This document shows, piece by piece, positions 1 through 6,869 of a stretch of 8,028 bases of DNA. Origin of the DNA: an uncultured Synechococcus sp. (GTDB taxonomy: Bacteria; Cyanobacteriota; Cyanobacteriia; PCC-6307; Cyanobiaceae); contig CAJWAH010000057.1 of NCBI GenBank assembly GCA_913020095.1, forward strand, positions 1 to 8,028. The letters run 5' to 3'. Within the stretch, counting starts at the first letter, position 1; each line of letters begins with the position of its first letter. Position numbers and translations under genes: made by a program. The notes below the pieces were generated by a model that saw nothing but the letters and a program-made list of their open reading frames with translations, did not search any database and was not told the DNA's origin.

Positions 1-323
1 GGGTTGGCCGCTGGAGTCGCTCGGAGTGTTTGCCACACCATTTGGCTGTGCTGCTCTCCTCAGCGCAGGGAGAGCCGCTCTCAGCACGCGCCGCCGTGCG
101 CCAGCTCGCCCAAGCCGGTGTGGCGGTGAGCAGTGGTTCGGCCTGCAGCAGCGGCAGCGATCAAGCCAACCCGGCGCTGTTGGCATTGGGTTACAACGAC
201 AGACAAGCCCGCAGTGGATTGCGCTTCAGTGTTGGGCCCTGGCTGCAGCCGCAGGATTTCAATGCCTTACCGGCTCTGTTGGAATCGGTGCTGCGCCAAT
301 TGCCCACTGTTGAGCTGCCATGA
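1..323 (+). CDS. Cysteine desulfurase, NifS/IscS type (C-terminal part, 5' truncated)
   Basis: PLP-dependent class V aminotransferase-fold enzyme that takes sulfur from L-cysteine as a protein persulfide and passes it to Fe-S cluster assembly, tRNA thiolation or other sulfur acceptors in the cytosol. Only about the last 106 residues of an expected 380-390 are present; the reading frame is open from base 3 through the window edge. The active-site cysteine loop is visible as VSSGSACSSGS, the group I (NifS/IscS) form rather than the RxGxHCA form of SufS. It is followed by the usual ALGY segment and a C-terminal LRFSVGPW segment, equivalent to the IRFxLGR stretch of IscS. The stop overlaps the next start (ATGA), so the two genes are probably translationally coupled. 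Family assignment is secure; which paralogue (IscS versus NifS-like) cannot be decided from this fragment. Confidence 0.92.
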   Translation, partial: VGRWSRSECLPHHLAVLLSSAQGEPLSARAAVRQLAQAGVAVSSGSACSSGSDQANPALLALGYNDRQARSGLRFSVGPWLQPQDFNALPALLESVLRQLPTVELP

Positions 324-997
324 GCCTTCCTGCTGATCTCGCTGCCGCTGAGGCCGAGTTGCTCACAGCACTGGAGTCGGCCCTGGCCAGCAATGCCAAA
401 GGCCGTTGGACCTTGGATTTGCGTTTTGAAGGCCTCCGCCTGGCTCCTGTCGCCCTGCGACTGCAACGCCAGCTGGATCAACCCGAACGCCGCTGCCGTC
501 TCCTGTTTGCCGATGCTGGCGCCACGGCCCTAGCCAAGCGCGACGCCCCAGATCAGGCCGAAGCGATCAGCAGCGTTTCGGATTGCTATCGCGGCGAACT
601 CCCCGCGGAGAGCACTGTGCTGGTGTGCGTGACCCCGGGCCCACCGGATTACGACGAGGTGGAAATCCTCTGCGACAAATTCGCTGGTCCTGTGGTGCTG
701 CTCAATGGCCGGCTAGAGGATGCGGCCGTTGGCATCGGCAGCGTTGCCCGTGAGCGCCGGCGCGGCTTCATGGCCCAATGGCAAAGCGCTTACACGCTGC
801 AGCCACTCAATTCAGCGGCACTGCGCCATGCCCATCCCAGTGATTGGCAGATCTACCGGCTCGACCCGGATGGCTATCGCTTGGCCGGAACCCAAGAGGG
901 CAAACCAGCACCGGAAGAATTGGATGAACTGCTCAGTGGCTCTGCGGCTGCTGGCCTGCGTTCGGTGGATCGCTTCATGCGCGAACTGAGCGGCTGA
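320..997 (+). CDS. DUF1995 family protein (cyanobacteria/chloroplast)
   Basis: A 225-aa soluble protein matching the DUF1995 family of cyanobacteria and plastids. The family hallmarks are the central ESTVLVCVTPGPPDYDEVEIL segment (about residues 97-117, a phosphate- or nucleotide-binding-looking Rossmann-type strand and loop), then PVVLLNGRLED (about 124-134), RERRRGFM, and a C-terminal SDWQIYRLDPDGYRL segment. No signal peptide or membrane segment is seen. No biochemical function is established. From memory, plant members include LPA3, which helps photosystem II assembly, so a role in photosynthetic complex biogenesis is possible but is only inference here. The ATG overlaps the stop of the cysteine desulfurase gene, which fixes the start and suggests one transcript. 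The Shine-Dalgarno is poor. Confidence 0.85.
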   Translation: MSLPADLAAAEAELLTALESALASNAKGRWTLDLRFEGLRLAPVALRLQRQLDQPERRCRLLFADAGATALAKRDAPDQAEAISSVSDCYRGELPAESTVLVCVTPGPPDYDEVEILCDKFAGPVVLLNGRLEDAAVGIGSVARERRRGFMAQWQSAYTLQPLNSAALRHAHPSDWQIYRLDPDGYRLAGTQEGKPAPEELDELLSGSAAAGLRSVDRFMRELSG

Positions 998-999
998 CC

Positions 1000-1028
1000 C
1001 TGGCAGTCCTGGTAGACGCCACTAAAAT
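1000..1028 (+). promoter_or_regulatory. Candidate sigma70-type promoter before the DUF4330 gene
   Basis: In the 55-bp gap after the DUF1995 gene, CTGGCA (1000-1005, 4/6 to TTGACA) and TAAAAT (1023-1028, 5/6 to TATAAT) are separated by 17 bp. Transcription would start near 1035, leaving a leader of only about 18 nt before the ATG at 1053. This would make the DUF4330 and carboxypeptidase pair a separate transcription unit. It is a pattern match only; such matches also occur by chance. Confidence 0.3.
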
Positions 1029-1052
1029 CCGATCACTTTTTAATTGCTCTGC

Positions 1053-1565
1053 ATGGGCCTACCCCGCATCAGTTGGGTTGACCTCGGCGCTGCTGTGGCT
1101 GTTTTGGCTGCAGCCGCGGGGGTGCTGTGGAGCCCAAAGCTCACTGGTGCGGTGGCCAAGGCCACTGGGGCCCTGCAGCCCGTTGAGTTCAGCGTTGATA
1201 TCAAGCACACACCGGCGGCAGACCCTGAGGCCTTGCTGCAACGGATTGAGGAGCGGGGGCGCACCAGTTTGGTGATTCGCAATCAGCCCCACGGCAGTGT
1301 TGCTGTTAAGAGCGTGGCTCGCTTGAAGCGCGAAGTGGCCGTTGTGTTTCCCGATGGTCAGGTGCGTTCGGTGCCCGACCCCAATGACGACATCTTCACC
1401 AATTTCGACGCCAGGCTTGTTCTCGAGGGAGAAGGCCAGCGCACGTCATCAGGCGGTGTGGTGGTCGGCAACCAGGCCCTAAAAATTGGCTCCCACGTGG
1501 AACTGGAAGGCCCCACCTACCGCATCAAGGGCATGGTCAGCGGCATCCAGCTGGAGGGCTTGTGA
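1053..1565 (+). CDS. DUF4330 domain membrane-anchored protein
   Basis: A 170-aa protein of the DUF4330 family, found mainly in cyanobacteria. One hydrophobic N-terminal segment (about residues 9-27, WVDLGAAVAVLAAAAGVLW) is followed by a hydrophilic domain, so it is likely anchored in the plasma or thylakoid membrane with a small exported or cytoplasmic domain. Family-typical stretches are TGALQPVEFSVDI, LVIRNQPHGSVAVKSV and the C-terminal VVVGNQALKIGSHVELEGPTY. There is an in-frame stop at 1041-1043, so the only start choices are TTG 1044 and ATG 1053; ATG is preferred although neither has a good Shine-Dalgarno. Its stop shares one base with the ATG of the downstream carboxypeptidase gene. 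No function is known; the operon suggests the cell envelope. Confidence 0.85.
   Translation: MGLPRISWVDLGAAVAVLAAAAGVLWSPKLTGAVAKATGALQPVEFSVDIKHTPAADPEALLQRIEERGRTSLVIRNQPHGSVAVKSVARLKREVAVVFPDGQVRSVPDPNDDIFTNFDARLVLEGEGQRTSSGGVVVGNQALKIGSHVELEGPTYRIKGMVSGIQLEGL
1553..1558 (+). promoter_or_regulatory. Ribosome binding site deciding the carboxypeptidase start
   Basis: GGAGGG lies inside the last codons of the DUF4330 gene, 6 nt before ATG 1565 but only 3 nt before the alternative GTG 1562. The spacing favours ATG 1565. It is the strongest Shine-Dalgarno sequence found before any gene here. Confidence 0.6.
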
Positions 1566-2884
1566 TGGGCAAACGTCTTTGCTTCGCTGCCCTGGCGCTG
1601 TTGATTCCAGCTGCGGTGCAGGCCCAAGGTCTGGAGTCGCTGCTGAGCAGCATCGAAGAGGCCAACGAAGACAAGCTCAATCCTGTGGCGGAGCATCCGC
1701 CCCTCACCGCTCCCCCTCTCTTGGCTCCGGTGGGTCTGCCGCTGCAGCAAGCCAGCACGATTTGCCCTGCCCTTCAGAAAGCTGTTGTGGCCGCCACGGG
1801 AGCGGAGTCGGGTGTTTGGAGCATCACCGTGGCCAATGCGGATGGCATGGTTTTGGCTGACTTGCATGGCAACAAGTCGCGCATCCCTGCCTCGAACCAA
1901 AAGCTGATCAGCACCGCGATCGCCATGGATCGCCTTGGCCCCAACCACCGAATCAGCACCGAGCTTTGGCGCTTGCCCAATGGCACGTTCCGCATCCAAG
2001 GCGGTGGTGACCCCACCTTTGGCTTTGGTGGATTGCGGCGCTTTGCCAAGTTGGCCGCTGGCTCTGGAGGCGGACGTTCCACCAGCTCAGGCACTGTGAA
2101 ACTGCAGCTTGAGGAAGAACATGCCTCGCGGTGGTGGCCCCAGGGCTGGTCGCAGCCTGATCGCAGCTATGCCTACGGCGCACCGATCACCCGCCTGGCA
2201 CTCACATCGAATGCTGTGGATCTCTCAGTTCGCAACCCGCCTCAACGGCTCAAACGCTTGCTGAATAGCGAGATCTATCGCAATGGCGCCAACGCTGAGA
2301 TCAGCACGATCCCTGCTGGTACTCCAGAACCCGCCGGCAGCGTGTTGTTGCACAGCGAGTCGTCGAAGTCGATGCATCACCTCATGAGCCTCGCCAATGG
2401 CGAAAGCCATAACTTCACCGCTGAGGTGTTGTTGCGTGAAGGCACGGGTTCTTGGTCGCTACCGGAAGCCCAACGGCGAGCCATGACGTGGATGCGTCAA
2501 CAGGGGTTGCCGACAGCTGGTGTGCGTGTAGCTGATGGTTCCGGCTTGGACCGTGCCAACCGGGTTACCAGCCGACTGCTAACGGCCTTGATGTTGCGCA
2601 TGGAGCAGCACCCCTACGCCAAGAACTACTACGCGAGCATGGCGGTGGCTGGCGAGCGGGGAACCCTGCGCTACTACTTCCAAGGTTCACCTTTGAGAGG
2701 ACGCTTCCGCGGCAAAACAGGCACGATTAGCGGTGTGAAAGCGGTGAGCGGCAAGCTCGACACCAATAACGGGCCGCTTTACGTGAGCATGATTTCCAAC
2801 GGGTCTTGGGGTCCGGTTGGGGTGATGCAGCGGGTGCTGATGGCCAGCCTCAAGCAGAGCGGCTGCCGTCCCGTGTCTCTTTGA
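1565..2884 (+). CDS. dacB: D-alanyl-D-alanine carboxypeptidase/endopeptidase, PBP4 (peptidase S13) family
   Basis: Periplasmic penicillin-binding protein that trims the terminal D-Ala of peptidoglycan stem peptides and may cleave cross-links. It is 439 aa from ATG 1565, with an N-terminal signal peptide (MGKRLCFAALALLIPAAVQA, cleavage near AQA). The acyl-enzyme motif S-x-x-K is at S110-N-Q-K113 in PASNQKLISTA. The second motif reads S281-H-N283 (ESHNFTAEVLL) where PBP4 proteins usually have S-D-N. The third is K384-T-G in RGKTGTISG. Other PBP4 landmarks are SYAYGAPITRLALTSN and VADGSGLDRANRVTSRLL. The alternative start GTG 1562 would add one residue. It forms a translationally coupled pair with the DUF4330 gene, and its last 35 bp overlap the end of the convergent coiled-coil gene. 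Confidence 0.93.
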   Translation: MGKRLCFAALALLIPAAVQAQGLESLLSSIEEANEDKLNPVAEHPPLTAPPLLAPVGLPLQQASTICPALQKAVVAATGAESGVWSITVANADGMVLADLHGNKSRIPASNQKLISTAIAMDRLGPNHRISTELWRLPNGTFRIQGGGDPTFGFGGLRRFAKLAAGSGGGRSTSSGTVKLQLEEEHASRWWPQGWSQPDRSYAYGAPITRLALTSNAVDLSVRNPPQRLKRLLNSEIYRNGANAEISTIPAGTPEPAGSVLLHSESSKSMHHLMSLANGESHNFTAEVLLREGTGSWSLPEAQRRAMTWMRQQGLPTAGVRVADGSGLDRANRVTSRLLTALMLRMEQHPYAKNYYASMAVAGERGTLRYYFQGSPLRGRFRGKTGTISGVKAVSGKLDTNNGPLYVSMISNGSWGPVGVMQRVLMASLKQSGCRPVSL

Positions 2885-3788
2885 TCCGCCGAGCGGAACG
2901 CCGCACCCGGTTGATTGGCACGGTTTTGTTCTCGTTGCTTTCAGGCTGGGTGAGTTCCACATCGGTGTTCTGCAAACGCACCAATTCGCGGCGACCACCG
3001 ATGACCACCTTGGCCATCTCCTGCAGCCGGGTATCGAGCTCACCGAGAACCTGCTCGGCATAGCGGTTGGCGCCTTGCTGAACGCTGGCGGCTTCCTGAC
3101 GGCTGCGCAGCAGTAGAGCTTCAGCCTGTTGCTGGGTGCTCTGACGGAAGCTCAGGGCCTCCTGGCGCACCCGTTCGGCATCTTTCTGGGTTTCCTGCTG
3201 CAGGCGACTGCACTCCTGACGGATTTGCTCGAGTTCCTGCAGTGACTGCTGGCGGTTGCGTTCATGGGTTTCCGCATGGGAGCGCTTGAGCTGTTGATGC
3301 TCCTGCTCAAGTTGCTGAAAACGGCTGGCGGCTTCCTGCTCAAGCTGTTGACGGCGGGAGGCTTGCTGTTGCTCCAGCTGGGAGGCCTTGGCCTGGTGTT
3401 CCTGCTCGAGGCTGGCCACCTGGCGGCGAGCTTGCTGCAGCATTTGCTCACCCTGCTGGCGGCCTTGCTCGCGCAACTCAGCGCCTTGACGTTCGGCTTC
3501 CTGGCGAATGCTGGAACTGCCGATGAGTGATTCCCGCTCTCGGCGAGCCTGATTAATGAGTTCTTCAGCCTGTTGGCGGGCCTGGTTCAAAAAGGCTTCG
3601 CGCTGACGCAGCAGCTCAGCGGCGCGCTCCAATTCGCTGGGCAAGGCCTGACGGACCGCATCGAGGATATCGACGGCATCGCTTTCATTCACCAAGCGTC
3701 CACCCGAGAAGGGCACTCGGGCCCCCTCGAGCACGATTTCTTCGAGCTGATCAAGCTGCTCTAGAACCTCGAAACGCGCCTGGCTCAT
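2850..3788 (-). CDS. Gln-rich coiled-coil protein, DivIVA/Cdv3-like
   Basis: A 312-aa protein dominated by a long predicted coiled coil (about residues 52-260, very rich in Q, E, R and A, with partial internal repeats such as [19 protein letters not shown]). The N-terminal 50 residues are non-repetitive ([20 protein letters not shown] then [20 protein letters not shown]) and resemble the head of cyanobacterial DivIVA-like proteins. The end of the coil ([18 protein letters not shown], about 241-258) also resembles these proteins, and a basic tail ([14 protein letters not shown]) follows. In Synechococcus elongatus the DivIVA-like protein Cdv3 is a cell-division factor; equivalence here is inferred from sequence style, not proven. 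No signal peptide or TM is seen. The ATG overlaps the coaD stop (ATGA), so the two are likely one transcript. Low-complexity coiled coils can resemble unrelated proteins such as ATP synthase b subunits. Confidence 0.7.
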   Translation of the reverse strand: MSQARFEVLEQLDQLEEIVLEGARVPFSGGRLVNESDAVDILDAVRQALPSELERAAELLRQREAFLNQARQQAEELINQARRERESLIGSSSIRQEAERQGAELREQGRQQGEQMLQQARRQVASLEQEHQAKASQLEQQQASRRQQLEQEAASRFQQLEQEHQQLKRSHAETHERNRQQSLQELEQIRQECSRLQQETQKDAERVRQEALSFRQSTQQQAEALLLRSRQEAASVQQGANRYAEQVLGELDTRLQEMAKVVIGGRRELVRLQNTDVELTQPESNENKTVPINRVRRSARRIKETRDGSRSA

Positions 3789-4285
3789 CGATCACCGCTG
3801 ACATCAACCCGCTGATTAAACAACCTGCGGAGATCAATCGCCACCGTCTCAGGGACCAGGTGTTGAACATCCCCACCAAAGCGCGCCACTTCTTTCACCA
3901 CGCTGCTGCTCAAAAAGCTATGGGGCACGGCCGTCGCCATAAAAAGCGTGTCCACTTGATCCGAGAGGCTGGCGTTGGTGTGGGCCAACTGCAGTTCAAA
4001 CTCGAAATCACTCAAGGCGCGCAGACCCCGCAAAATCACCCGGGCGTCCTGCTCCAGGGCGAAATGCACGGTTAAGCCCTCAAAGCTCGTGACCCGCACT
4101 TGGGGCAGATGGCTGGTCACGCTGCTGAGCTGCTCAAGGCGTTCCTCGAGGCTGAAGCTCGGCTGCTTGTTGGGGTTGCGCAGCACCGCAACGATCACCT
4201 CATCAAAGAGCTGCGACGCACGTTGGATCAGGTCCAGGTGACCAAAGGTCACCGGGTCAAAGCTGCCGGGATACAGCGCGCGCAT
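3785..4285 (-). CDS. coaD: Pantetheine-phosphate adenylyltransferase (PPAT)
   Basis: Cytosolic enzyme of coenzyme A synthesis; it transfers AMP from ATP to 4'-phosphopantetheine to give dephospho-CoA. The 166-aa length is standard for bacterial CoaD. The nucleotidyltransferase signature is complete: [11 protein letters not shown] at the N terminus with the T13-x-G-H16 motif, [12 protein letters not shown] (K40 corresponding to the substrate-binding Lys region), the conserved [17 protein letters not shown], and the C-terminal [17 protein letters not shown], equivalent to the ISSTxVRE motif. ATG 4285 gives the canonical N terminus; no clear Shine-Dalgarno precedes it. It is followed by an overlapping coiled-coil gene and diverges from uvrC with almost no spacer, so its promoter must lie within or at the start of uvrC. 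Confidence 0.97.
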   Translation of the reverse strand: MRALYPGSFDPVTFGHLDLIQRASQLFDEVIVAVLRNPNKQPSFSLEERLEQLSSVTSHLPQVRVTSFEGLTVHFALEQDARVILRGLRALSDFEFELQLAHTNASLSDQVDTLFMATAVPHSFLSSSVVKEVARFGGDVQHLVPETVAIDLRRLFNQRVDVSGDR

Positions 4286-4309
4286 GGCTTAAGGCGAGCT
4301 CTCCCTAGA

Positions 4310-6298
4310 GTGCCGCAGCGCGTCGAGGCTGATCGCCAGTTGGGGCTGCCGGCCGGAAAAGAACCGCTCATTGAAGACAGCCAGCGGTTGGAAACGCTGC
4401 TGCGCAATTTGCCGGTTGAACCTGGCTGTTACCTAATGCGGGATCGCGACGATCGCATCCTCTACATCGGTAAATCCAAGAAGCTGCGCAGCCGCGTCCG
4501 CAGCTATTTCCGTGGCGGTAATCCCATCAGCCCACGGATCCGCTTGATGGTGCGACAAGTGGTGGACATTGAGTTCATCGTCACCGACAGCGAGGCTGAA
4601 GCCCTAGCGCTGGAATCCAATCTGATTAAAAACCACCAGCCGCACTTCAATGTGCTGTTGAAAGACGACAAGAAATATCCCTACCTCTGCATCACCTGGA
4701 GTGAGGATTACCCAAGGATCTTTATCACCAGACGGCGGCGTTTTCGCAGCCCTTTGGATCGCTTTTACGGGCCCTATGTCGATGTGGGCTTGTTGAGGCG
4801 AACGTTGTCTGTGGTCAAGAGGGTGTTCCCCTTGCGCCAACGGCCGCAGCCACTGCACAAAGACCGCACCTGCCTGAACTACGACATCGGCCGCTGCCCA
4901 GGGGTCTGCCAGGAAAAAATCAGCCCTGCCGATTACCAGCAAATCCTGCGCAAGGTGTCGATGGTGTTTCAGGGTCGCAATGAGGAATTGCAGGACCTTC
5001 TTCAGCAACAGATGGTGCGCTATTCCGAGCGACTCGACTTTGAAGCCGCGGCTCGGGTTCGCGACCAGCTTCAAGGCTTGGAGTTGCTCACGGCTGATCA
5101 GAAAGTGGCGCTCCCCGATGCGCGGGTGAGCCGCGATGTGATTGCCCTAGCCGCCGACGAGCGTGTCGCTGCGGTTCAACTGTTCCAGGTCAGGGCAGGC
5201 AAGTTGGTGGGTCGATTGGGCTTCACCGCCGATGCAGAGGCCGCTGAGCCTGGCGCCATCCTGCAAAGGGTTTTGGAGGAGCACTACAGCCAGCTGGATC
5301 CGGTGGAGCTGCCAGCTGAAGTGTTGCTGCAACACCCACTGCCAGAGCAAGAACTGCTGGAGGCATGGCTGCGTGATCGCCGCGGCCGCAAGGTGATCCT
5401 GCAGGTGCCGCAACGGCAGCAAAAGGCCGATCTCATTGAGATGGTGGAGCGCAATGCGGGATTTGAGCTGGCCCGCGCTCAGCGCGGCGCCGAGCAGCAG
5501 CAGCTCTCCACAGAAGATCTGGCCCAGTTGCTCGAGCTCGAGCATCCACCGCGGCGCATCGAGGGTTACGACATCAGCCACATCCAAGGCAGTGATGCGG
5601 TGGCCTCCCAAGTGGTGTTCATCGATGGCCTTCCGGCCAAGCAGCACTACCGCAAATACAAGATCCGCAGCAGCAGCATCCGCTCTGGCCACAGCGATGA
5701 CTTCATGGCCATGGCGGAAATCATGCGGCGCCGGTTTCGGCGTTGGAGCCAAGCCAAGGCAACTGGCGCCAACCTCTCGGAATTGCGCCAGCGACGCGGC
5801 TCAGCCCTGCAAACCGATGGATTCACCGATTGGCCCGATGTGGTGATGATCGATGGCGGCAAAGGCCAACTGTCTGCGGTGATGGAGGCCCTGCGGGAGC
5901 TGGATCTGGCTGACGAGCTGGTGGTGTGTTCCTTGGCCAAACAGCGGGAGGAAGTGTTTCGCCCTGGAGCCAGCCAGCCGATCGAGAGCGAAGCCGATCA
6001 GCTCGGTGTGCAGCTACTCAGGCGCCTGCGGGATGAAGCCCACCGCTTTGCCGTGAGCTTCCACCGGCAGCAACGGGGTGAACGCATGAAGCGCTCACGC
6101 CTGAGCGACATCCCTGGCCTTGGCCCAAAACGGGTGAAGGATCTGTTGGCCCATTTCCGCTCGATCGATGCGATCCAACTGGCCAGTGCCGACACGATCG
6201 CGGAATGCCCGGGGGTGGGACCTGCCTTAGCGCTGCAGATCCACCAGTTTTTTCATCCTCAAGCCGACGCCGCAGCCGACGCTCAGGAGACCGGTTGA
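4310..6298 (+). CDS. uvrC: Excinuclease ABC subunit C
   Basis: Endonuclease of nucleotide excision repair that, with UvrA and UvrB, incises DNA on both sides of a bulky lesion; important in a light-exposed phototroph. About 662 aa. In order: GIY-YIG nuclease (about 38-113; PGCYLMRD then [19 protein letters not shown], catalytic Glu in [15 protein letters not shown]), Cys region (C188, C196, C200), UvrB-interacting UVR motif (about 232-268, [16 protein letters not shown]), RNase H-like nuclease (D421 in [12 protein letters not shown]515 in [12 protein letters not shown]), and tandem helix-hairpin-helix (about 595-650, [18 protein letters not shown]). The start is uncertain: no ATG precedes the conserved region, and GTG 4310 or TTG 4340 are the plausible starts. 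The open frame extends back to 4100 but that part is antisense to coaD. Confidence 0.96.
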   Translation: MPQRVEADRQLGLPAGKEPLIEDSQRLETLLRNLPVEPGCYLMRDRDDRILYIGKSKKLRSRVRSYFRGGNPISPRIRLMVRQVVDIEFIVTDSEAEALALESNLIKNHQPHFNVLLKDDKKYPYLCITWSEDYPRIFITRRRRFRSPLDRFYGPYVDVGLLRRTLSVVKRVFPLRQRPQPLHKDRTCLNYDIGRCPGVCQEKISPADYQQILRKVSMVFQGRNEELQDLLQQQMVRYSERLDFEAAARVRDQLQGLELLTADQKVALPDARVSRDVIALAADERVAAVQLFQVRAGKLVGRLGFTADAEAAEPGAILQRVLEEHYSQLDPVELPAEVLLQHPLPEQELLEAWLRDRRGRKVILQVPQRQQKADLIEMVERNAGFELARAQRGAEQQQLSTEDLAQLLELEHPPRRIEGYDISHIQGSDAVASQVVFIDGLPAKQHYRKYKIRSSSIRSGHSDDFMAMAEIMRRRFRRWSQAKATGANLSELRQRRGSALQTDGFTDWPDVVMIDGGKGQLSAVMEALRELDLADELVVCSLAKQREEVFRPGASQPIESEADQLGVQLLRRLRDEAHRFAVSFHRQQRGERMKRSRLSDIPGLGPKRVKDLLAHFRSIDAIQLASADTIAECPGVGPALALQIHQFFHPQADAAADAQETG

Positions 6299-6504
6299 GG
6301 CCGTTGCAGCAGATCCATCAAGTGCTCCGGTGATTTGTAGCGGCCTGGAAGGGAGCGATGCAGCAGGGCCAAGCGGTCCCAGCAGAGGGAGCGTTTGATG
6401 TCTTCAATGGCGCGTGCCTCTTTGACCAGCAGTTTGAGCGCCTTGCAATAGAGCGGATATTTCGCCTCTAGTTCGTCGATCGTGATCTTGGGAGCTTTAG
6501 CCAT
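6283..6504 (-). CDS. Small conserved cyanobacterial protein of unknown function
   Basis: A 73-aa protein beginning [20 protein letters not shown] and containing [20 protein letters not shown] and [15 protein letters not shown]. It is mixed helical, charged, without signal peptide or TM segment, and has two cysteines. I recognise the pattern as a small conserved hypothetical seen in picocyanobacteria but know no function or formal domain name for it. Convergent with uvrC; the two stop regions overlap by 16 bp. The ATG at 6502-6504 is preceded by a weak purine stretch only. The coherent composition (Lys/Glu-rich N terminus, aromatic and Gly/Pro positions in the second half) argues for a real gene rather than a shadow of uvrC, which it barely overlaps. 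Confidence 0.75.
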   Translation of the reverse strand: MAKAPKITIDELEAKYPLYCKALKLLVKEARAIEDIKRSLCWDRLALLHRSLPGRYKSPEHLMDLLQRPQPVS

Positions 6505-6625
6505 GGCTCAATTGTCTCATCCGCGCGCAAGCCTGAAACAGGTTTTGAGCTAGCGCTGCCCCCATTTGGGGGTATCCGGAGATAAATCGATAGAAAGAAG
6601 ATCGTGCCCAGGCTCACCTGCGGCA
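6505..6625. promoter_or_regulatory. Divergent intergenic region with a perfect C5/G5 inverted repeat
   Basis: These 121 bp separate the start of the minus-strand 73-aa gene from the start of the CP12-type gene, so they should carry promoters for both. The clearest structure is CCCCCATTTGGGGG (6559-6572), a perfect inverted repeat with 5 to 6 bp arms, about 54 bp before the CP12-type ATG. It lacks a following T-tract, so a simple intrinsic terminator is unlikely; an operator is possible. A GATAAAT stretch at 6581-6587 is a weak -10-like candidate for the plus strand. No convincing -35 was found on either strand. Confidence 0.4.
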
Positions 6626-6844
6626 ATGAATCAGCTCGACGATCACATCAGCAAAGCCAAACGGGAGCTGTCTGCTGCGCAGCAGCGTGGTGATCAGCCC
6701 AGCGCTCGGCACTATGCCAGCGAGTTGAACGATCTTCTGATCTACAAAAAAAATCATCCAGACGAAAACCATGATCCAAGCTCGCTGGAGGTCTTCTGTG
6801 ACATGAATCCAGATGATCCGAAGTGCCGTGTGTTTGAAGACTAA
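6626..6844 (+). CDS. CP12-type small protein with only the C-terminal cysteine pair
   Basis: A 72-aa acidic protein. Its end, SLEVFCDMNPDDPKCRVFED, matches the C-terminal module of CP12, in which a C-x8-C pair (C58 and C67 here) forms a redox-controlled disulfide and the tail docks into the active site of GAPDH. Canonical CP12 holds GAPDH and phosphoribulokinase in an inactive complex in the dark. The N-terminal CP12 cysteine pair and the AWDxVEELQAEAxH core are absent; instead residues 6-44 form a charged helix (HISKAKRELSAAQQ then SARHYASELNDLLIYKKNHP). It therefore resembles the C-terminal-only CP12 variants of cyanobacteria. ATG 6626 starts the homologous part; the frame is open upstream only through rarer starts. 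The next gene begins 25 bp later. Target and function are inferred; phosphoribulokinase binding may be lost. Confidence 0.8.
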   Translation: MNQLDDHISKAKRELSAAQQRGDQPSARHYASELNDLLIYKKNHPDENHDPSSLEVFCDMNPDDPKCRVFED

Positions 6845-6869
6845 AGAAATACATTTTTTGGAAGTTGTT

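Noticed and set aside
1916..1923. GCGATCGC octamer (HIP1 palindrome of cyanobacteria)
   Set aside because: Only one copy was noticed, inside the carboxypeptidase coding sequence, so it does not show a HIP1-rich genome or a regulatory site.
3264..3530. Leu-rich open frame on the plus strand that looks like a membrane protein
   Set aside because: It lies antisense to the coiled-coil gene; Gln/Glu codons read on the other strand give Leu-rich runs, so this is a compositional shadow.
4100..4309. 70-residue N-terminal extension of UvrC
   Set aside because: It is antisense to coaD, and UvrC proteins begin shortly before the GIY-YIG domain; the extension is a shadow of coaD.
5147..5752. 201-aa open frame antisense to uvrC
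   Set aside because: uvrC is strongly conserved across this stretch, and the antisense product has no recognisable family features; high GC makes long antisense frames common.
6559..6572. C5/G5 inverted repeat as an intrinsic terminator
   Set aside because: No T-tract follows on either strand, and the flanking genes diverge, so no transcript is expected to end there.
6566..6625. 20-residue N-terminal extension of the CP12-type protein from TTG 6566
   Set aside because: It would start inside the C5/G5 inverted repeat with a rare start codon; the homologous part begins at ATG 6626.
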